A stretch of 10,363 nucleotides of DNA from an uncultured Verrucomicrobiota bacterium (GTDB lineage Bacteria > Verrucomicrobiota > Kiritimatiellia > RFP12 > UBA1067): contig CALZAJ010000041.1 in NCBI GenBank assembly GCA_945613785.1, positions 1-10,363 of the forward strand, written 5' to 3'. Every line of letters starts with the position of its first letter. The stretch's first letter is position 1. The position numbers and the translations under genes were made by a program. The notes under the pieces are model-generated. The model saw nothing but the letters and a program-made list of their open reading frames with translations. It did not search any database and was not told where the DNA came from. Positions 7,200-10,363 of the stretch are shown here, piece after piece.

Positions 7200-7221
7200 A
7201 GTCAATGTCATTATACTATGG
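7196..7221. promoter_or_regulatory. Inverted repeat over the -10 box and start codon of the OPX gene (candidate operator)
   Basis: The arms are CCATAGT (7196-7202) and ACTATGG (7215-7221), exact complements separated by 12 bases. The spacing between arm centres is near two turns of the helix, as for a dimeric repressor. One arm lies upstream of the expected transcript start, so this cannot be a hairpin in the mRNA. A 9-base direct repeat GTCAATGTC (7201-7209 and 7235-7243) also flanks the promoter. Function is inferred. Confidence 0.4.
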
Positions 7222-7239
7222 AGACGTGTCAGATGTCAA
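7210..7239 (-). promoter_or_regulatory. Perfect-consensus sigma-70 promoter of the polysaccharide operon
   Basis: On the minus strand, -35 TTGACA (7239-7234) and -10 TATAAT (7215-7210) are both exact matches to the housekeeping consensus, with an 18-base spacer. The -35 box lies inside the last codons of tsaE. Transcription would start around 7203-7202, only 3-4 bases before the OPX ATG at 7199. No terminator is seen between tsaE and this promoter, so read-through from the upstream operon could add to expression. Confidence 0.8.
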
Positions 7240-7660
7240 TGTCGATCTGGCGGTTTTCTTCGCCTCTGTGAAGGAACACAATGTGCCGCGCTTCTGGGGG
7301 AATTAAGGAACCCGCCCGCTCAGGCCACTCGACCACCAAGACCGCCCCCTGGGCCAGATAATCCTCCCAGCCGATCGCCAGGACGTCATCTTCGCCGTGA
7401 AGACGATAAAGATCCATATGCACCAACAGCGGAATGGACGCCCCACCAGTCGCCGGATGCTCCTGGACAATGCAGAACGTCGGGGACGTCACGCGCCCCT
7501 TGACACCCAAGGCATGCGCGAGCCCTTGCGTAAAGGTCGTCTTGCCCGCGCCAAGATCGCCTTCGAGACAAAGAATATCCCCCGCCTTCAGTTCCGCAGC
7601 CACTTGCGTCGCCAAGGCCCAGGTCTCTTCAACTGACTGTACCTCAAAGGAGCCCTTCAT
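7229..7660 (-). CDS. tsaE: tRNA N6-threonylcarbamoyladenosine biosynthesis ATPase TsaE (YjeE)
   Basis: 143 residues, the usual length. TsaE is the ATPase that works with TsaB and TsaD to place the threonylcarbamoyl group on A37 of ANN-reading tRNAs, in the cytoplasm. Visible motifs: Walker A EGDLGAGKTTF (Lys40), SPTF (59-62) where nucleotide-sensing residues lie, HMDLYRL (81-87), and VVEWPER near 108-114, all in the order typical of the family. The ATG at 7660 has AAGGA about nine bases upstream and overlaps the end of the dehydrogenase gene by 17 bases, so it belongs to the same transcript. Its last codons contain the -35 box of the next promoter. TsaB and TsaD are not nearby. Confidence 0.95.
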   Translation of the reverse strand: MKGSFEVQSVEETWALATQVAAELKAGDILCLEGDLGAGKTTFTQGLAHALGVKGRVTSPTFCIVQEHPATGGASIPLLVHMDLYRLHGEDDVLAIGWEDYLAQGAVLVVEWPERAGSLIPPEARHIVFLHRGEENRQIDIDI

Positions 7661-8585
7661 CCTTCAATTCCTTGAAGCTCATCCGCACATAATCAGGCGA
7701 AAACGCAGAGCAATGCGGCATTGCGATCAGATTTCGGCAGTTACCAGACCACAAGGGCGAACCCTTCACCGCGCGCTTCCGCTTGGGGACAGACCCCTCA
7801 CAGGATTGCAAAAATGTCGGTTCTCCCTTGAAAACATCAAGATAGGCACCCGCGATTCGGCCCGTCTCAAGCGCCCCTCGCAAGGCCACCTCATCGATGG
7901 CGTTGCCACGACCGATATTGACGATCACACAGCGACGCGGCAATTTCGCCAGCAACCGGGCGTCCAGGAAGTCATCCGTCCCCGTGTCGCTCGGCAGCGC
8001 CATGATAAACCAATCGGCCGTCTTGGCCGCCCGCGGCAGGTCCTGGATGTTCGCCCGCCCGAACCCCTCGACCGAAACGCCCAGGGCCTCCAGCTTCGCA
8101 CCAATCGCCTTGCCAATCTTGCCATAGCCGGCAACGACCGCCTTCGTGCCAACCAGTCGATAGCAATCAGAACCCAGCCACGCACGCGGCCAGATGGACC
8201 CCTTGCGCGCCTGGACCTTGAAAAAGCCGCGCGCCCAGGCCAACACGAAGGCCGCCACCGTCTCGGAGATGATCGCCCCGTGATAGCCGCCGAAATGGAC
8301 CGTCACGCCCGCCGGCACCTCCGTGTGCGCCACCAGCTCGCGTCCGGCCCCCGGTGTCGCCAGGACCTTCAGGTTCTTCGCCTTCGCGAACCATTCGTGC
8401 CTGAAGCTCCAGACGATCGCGTGCGTCGCCCGCGGCAGAGCCCGCAGAAAGGCCGCCTCGGAATGGACGCAAGAGACGGAAGACCCTCTCGGAACGAGGG
8501 CCTTCAGATAGCGGATGTCCTCGGGCTGCGCCCGAAAACAGGCCTCTGGCCATTCCAGCCAGACCAGATAGCGGTTATTCGTCAA
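7644..8585 (-). CDS. D-isomer-specific 2-hydroxyacid dehydrogenase family protein
   Basis: 313 residues from a TTG start. The family reduces 2-keto acids to D-2-hydroxy acids with NAD(P)H; the substrate cannot be told here. The dinucleotide-binding motif is VAGYGKIGKAIG (GxGxxG at 153-158) and the catalytic set is complete: Arg226 (NIGRGNAID), Glu255 (DVFKGEPT) and His291 (MPHCSAF). Glu255 and His291 are 36 residues apart, where SerA-like relatives have roughly 20-23; the excess (about residues 258-273, with the basic run PKRKR) contains an in-frame palindrome. Start: TTG at 8585 has AAGGG five bases upstream and gives MTNNRYLVWLEW, a normal N-terminal strand; no ATG follows early enough, and the longer open frame to 8693 would run over the ligase gene with no family similarity. 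It overlaps the ligase by 11 bases and tsaE by 17. Cytoplasmic. Confidence 0.85.
   Translation of the reverse strand: MTNNRYLVWLEWPEACFRAQPEDIRYLKALVPRGSSVSCVHSEAAFLRALPRATHAIVWSFRHEWFAKAKNLKVLATPGAGRELVAHTEVPAGVTVHFGGYHGAIISETVAAFVLAWARGFFKVQARKGSIWPRAWLGSDCYRLVGTKAVVAGYGKIGKAIGAKLEALGVSVEGFGRANIQDLPRAAKTADWFIMALPSDTGTDDFLDARLLAKLPRRCVIVNIGRGNAIDEVALRGALETGRIAGAYLDVFKGEPTFLQSCEGSVPKRKRAVKGSPLWSGNCRNLIAMPHCSAFSPDYVRMSFKELKDEGLL
7785..7797. repeat. REP-like palindrome GGGGACAGACCCC inside the dehydrogenase gene
   Basis: Thirteen bases with GGGG and CCCC arms around ACAGA. It lies at the centre of the stretch of extra codons between the catalytic Glu and His codons of the dehydrogenase. Motifs of this look occur as repeated extragenic palindromes in many bacteria. 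Only one copy was seen in this window, so its repeat nature is inferred. Confidence 0.4.
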
Positions 8586-10239
8586 GCTTGCCCTTATAGG
8601 CGACGCGACGGATCTTGCCGACCGACGTACGCTCCAACGGTTCCTTTGAGATGACGACCTTGCGCGGACGCTTATAGTCGGCCAGCTCGGCACAACGAGT
8701 CTGCACCGCCTTCATCGCCACCTTCTCCATCTCCTCCCAGGCCGGCAACTTGCCGTCGTTCTGGGCCTTGAACCACTCTTCGCTCGGATGCGCGATGGCA
8801 CCGACACGCTCACCCGGCACGCCGCCTTCGGTGTAGCCGAGGACCAGGATGTCCGCCACGCACAGCTCCTTCGCGATGCAGTTCTCAACCTCTTCCGGGT
8901 AGATGTTCTTGCCCTCGCGATTGACGATCAGCGCCTTCTTGCGTCCGCGAATCGAGATAATGCCCTGCTCGTCAATGGACGCGAGGTCGCCCGTCATGAA
9001 CCAGCCGTCCTCCGTGAAGGCCTCCGCGGTCGCATTCTCGTTGTGGAAGTAGCCCTTCATCACGATCGGACCCTTCACCTGAAGCTCGCCCACGCCCGCC
9101 TCGTTCGGCTGGTCGAGACGGACCTGGATGCCCGCAATCGCCTTGCCGATCGAACCGACCGCGTCAATCTCCGGACCGCAAACGGACACCACCGGCGAAC
9201 ACTCGGTGAGGCCATAGCCCTCGAGGAAGCGGATGTGCATGCTGTTGAAGCCCTTGAGAACGTGGTGCGGACACGGCGCGCCTCCCGTGACCATGAATCG
9301 GATACGACCGCCCAGACGCAGCTTGACCATGTGCATGATCGGTCCGCGCAGACCAATCTTGAAAAGGAACTTCGCGGCCTTCGAACTCGCCAGGGCCTCC
9401 TCGATCTTCTGGTAGATCTTCTCCGCCAGCAGCGGAACGGCCATCATCACCGACGGCTTCAGCGTCTTGATGTCCTGCACGACCGTGCGGAGCGACTGCA
9501 TGAAGCAGATCTGCGCACCGACGATCATCGGGCAGACGAAGTTCGCCAGGAACGAAAACGCATGGAACAACGGCAGGACGACGAAGAACGAGTCCTTCTC
9601 CGTGATCTTGGCGCCAAAGCACTTCAGCGCGCCGACCACATCGTGCAGGAAGTTCGAATGCGTCAGCATCGCGCCCTTCGGCTTGCCCGTCGTGCCCGAC
9701 GTGTAGATGATCGAGGCCACGTCGCTCGGCTGGGCGAGATTTCGATCGTACCACTCGCCGCCGTCGCGGATCATCAGGGACTTCAGACCCACCACGTCCG
9801 CCTGACCGATCTTCTGTCCGTCAAAAATGACGCCGTCAATGATGACGATGCCGCGCAGCTTCGGCAACCGCGACGCAATGTCCATGAACATCCTCAGATG
9901 CGCCTTGTCCGTCGTCACGACCGTCACCTCGGCGTCGTTGAGGATGTACCAAACCTCCTCGTTATGGAGCTTCGGATCCACCGGGACGACCGAGATGCCC
10001 GCGCCCGACTGGGCAAGATAGGAAATCATCCACTGCGGATGGTTCGGCAGGATGATCGCCGTGTTCTCTTCCCGCGGTTTCAGGCCGAAGCGCGTCGCAT
10101 ACCCCTCGGCGATCTCCCGAACCTCCTGATAAAACTGATTCCAAGTCTTGGACTTCCAGGTTTTGTCCTCGCACCACCGCATCGCCACGTTATTGGGGAT
10201 GCGCATCGCGCAACTCTCAAGCAATCCACGAATTGTCAT
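8575..10239 (-). CDS. AMP-forming acyl-CoA ligase (long-chain fatty acid--CoA ligase family)
   Basis: 554 residues, normal length for the ANL superfamily. The enzyme would activate a carboxylic acid, probably a fatty acid, to an acyl-adenylate and then to acyl-CoA in the cytoplasm. Motifs in order: the P-loop YTSGTTGKPKG (179-189), PLFHAFSF (223-230), GGAPCP (319-324), the A5 motif GYGLTE (341-346), GWFMTGD (412-418), the hinge region RGRKKALI (431-438), and the SVGKIRR end with catalytic Lys542. The ATG at 10239 has AAGGG at 10248-10252 with an 8-base spacer and gives MTIRGLLESCAMRIPNNVAM, a normal family start; the ATG at 10275 overlaps a promoter -10 box and is rejected. It is the first gene of an overlapping trio with the dehydrogenase and tsaE. 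Chain-length preference cannot be read from the sequence, and an acyl-ACP synthetase is an alternative. Confidence 0.88.
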   Translation of the reverse strand: MTIRGLLESCAMRIPNNVAMRWCEDKTWKSKTWNQFYQEVREIAEGYATRFGLKPREENTAIILPNHPQWMISYLAQSGAGISVVPVDPKLHNEEVWYILNDAEVTVVTTDKAHLRMFMDIASRLPKLRGIVIIDGVIFDGQKIGQADVVGLKSLMIRDGGEWYDRNLAQPSDVASIIYTSGTTGKPKGAMLTHSNFLHDVVGALKCFGAKITEKDSFFVVLPLFHAFSFLANFVCPMIVGAQICFMQSLRTVVQDIKTLKPSVMMAVPLLAEKIYQKIEEALASSKAAKFLFKIGLRGPIMHMVKLRLGGRIRFMVTGGAPCPHHVLKGFNSMHIRFLEGYGLTECSPVVSVCGPEIDAVGSIGKAIAGIQVRLDQPNEAGVGELQVKGPIVMKGYFHNENATAEAFTEDGWFMTGDLASIDEQGIISIRGRKKALIVNREGKNIYPEEVENCIAKELCVADILVLGYTEGGVPGERVGAIAHPSEEWFKAQNDGKLPAWEEMEKVAMKAVQTRCAELADYKRPRKVVISKEPLERTSVGKIRRVAYKGKLDE

Positions 10240-10273
10240 GTCGAAAACCCTTAAAGCACCTAGATACCCCGCC

Positions 10274-10303
10274 ATTATAACATATCAGGGGGGCATGAGT
10301 GAA
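10274..10303 (-). promoter_or_regulatory. Extended -10 sigma-70 promoter of the ligase-dehydrogenase-tsaE group
   Basis: On the minus strand, an extended -10 TGTTATAAT (10282-10274) lies 18 bases after a -35-like TTCACT (10303-10298, four of six matches). Transcription would start about 10267-10265, leaving a leader of about 27 bases with a good SD before the ATG at 10239. Confidence 0.65.
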
Positions 10304-10363
10304 TTGCGACCCGAGTTTGCCACTTGAAAATCTCAAAATCGCGTTTCCGTCCAAGCCCGCGTG
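10304..10363. other. Non-coding or unresolved right edge
   Basis: These 60 bases upstream of the ligase promoter hold no recognisable gene, terminator or repeat. Short open frames on the minus strand enter from outside the window, so the end of an upstream gene cannot be excluded. Confidence 0.4.

Noticed and set aside
7200..7211. OPX start at the ATG at 7211
   Set aside because: Its bases are part of the -10 box, so the codon would be upstream of the predicted transcript start.
7205..7260. Possible terminator between tsaE and the OPX gene
   Set aside because: No GC-rich stem followed by a T run; the inverted repeat there straddles the promoter and lacks terminator features.
8586..8693. Extended N-terminus of the hydroxyacid dehydrogenase to 8693
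   Set aside because: The extra 36 residues are Arg/Ser-rich, overlap the ligase C-terminus and match nothing in the family.
8788..10254. Plus-strand open frame (488 codons) opposite the acyl-CoA ligase
   Set aside because: It is antisense to all ligase motifs, rich in Arg, His and Asp, with no family features.
10240..10275. Twelve-codon N-terminal extension of the ligase from the ATG at 10275
   Set aside because: That ATG overlaps the TATAAT box of the promoter; the ATG at 10239 has an SD and a normal family N-terminus.

Overview
The window looks like a chromosomal stretch from a Gram-negative bacterium. It encodes an outer-membrane beta-barrel, a Wza-like export lipoprotein and a Wzc-like inner-membrane kinase, which only make sense with two membranes. 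GC is about 60 % by eye on a few sampled lines. Shine-Dalgarno (SD) sites are repeatedly of the GAAAGG or AAGGG type, and the two promoters found are close to the sigma-70 consensus. The phylum cannot be fixed from the sequence. The mix of genes and the loose gene order would suit the Verrucomicrobiota/Kiritimatiellota/Lentisphaerota group, but that is a weak impression.

All eight genes lie on the minus strand, so transcription runs from high to low coordinates. At the right end, an extended -10 promoter (10274-10303) drives a three-gene housekeeping group with overlapping ends: an AMP-forming acyl-CoA ligase (8575-10239), a D-2-hydroxyacid dehydrogenase (7644-8585, TTG start) and the tRNA t6A factor TsaE (7229-7660). 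The dehydrogenase carries an apparent in-frame insertion around a GGGG-N5-CCCC palindrome.

A perfect TTGACA/TATAAT promoter sits at the 3' end of tsaE (7210-7239), with a 7-bp inverted repeat over its -10 box. It starts a second operon for envelope polysaccharide: a short Wza/OPX lipoprotein (6528-7199, apparently leaderless), a secreted protein of unknown function with a four-cysteine tail (5543-6502), an outer-membrane beta-barrel (4254-5519), a Wzy/WaaL-type membrane protein (2831-4252, GTG start), and a Wzc-like chain-length regulator fused to a tyrosine kinase (441-2831). Genes abut or overlap and are probably translationally coupled. The 5' part of argC (arginine biosynthesis, type 2) follows after 17 bases and runs off the left edge.

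The likely system is a Wzx/Wzy-type exopolysaccharide or capsule. The Wzy-like protein would polymerise repeat units in the periplasm, the Wzc-like protein would control chain length by tyrosine phosphorylation, and the short OPX lipoprotein plus the beta-barrel would form the outer-membrane exit. A composite OPX/beta-barrel exit is known from Myxococcus. The least described parts are the cysteine-tailed secreted protein and a Tyr/Gly-repeat extension at the cytoplasmic N-terminus of the kinase. No flippase or glycosyltransferase is in the window. No tRNA, rRNA, CRISPR array or insertion sequence was seen, and no gap without a gene reaches 300 bases.
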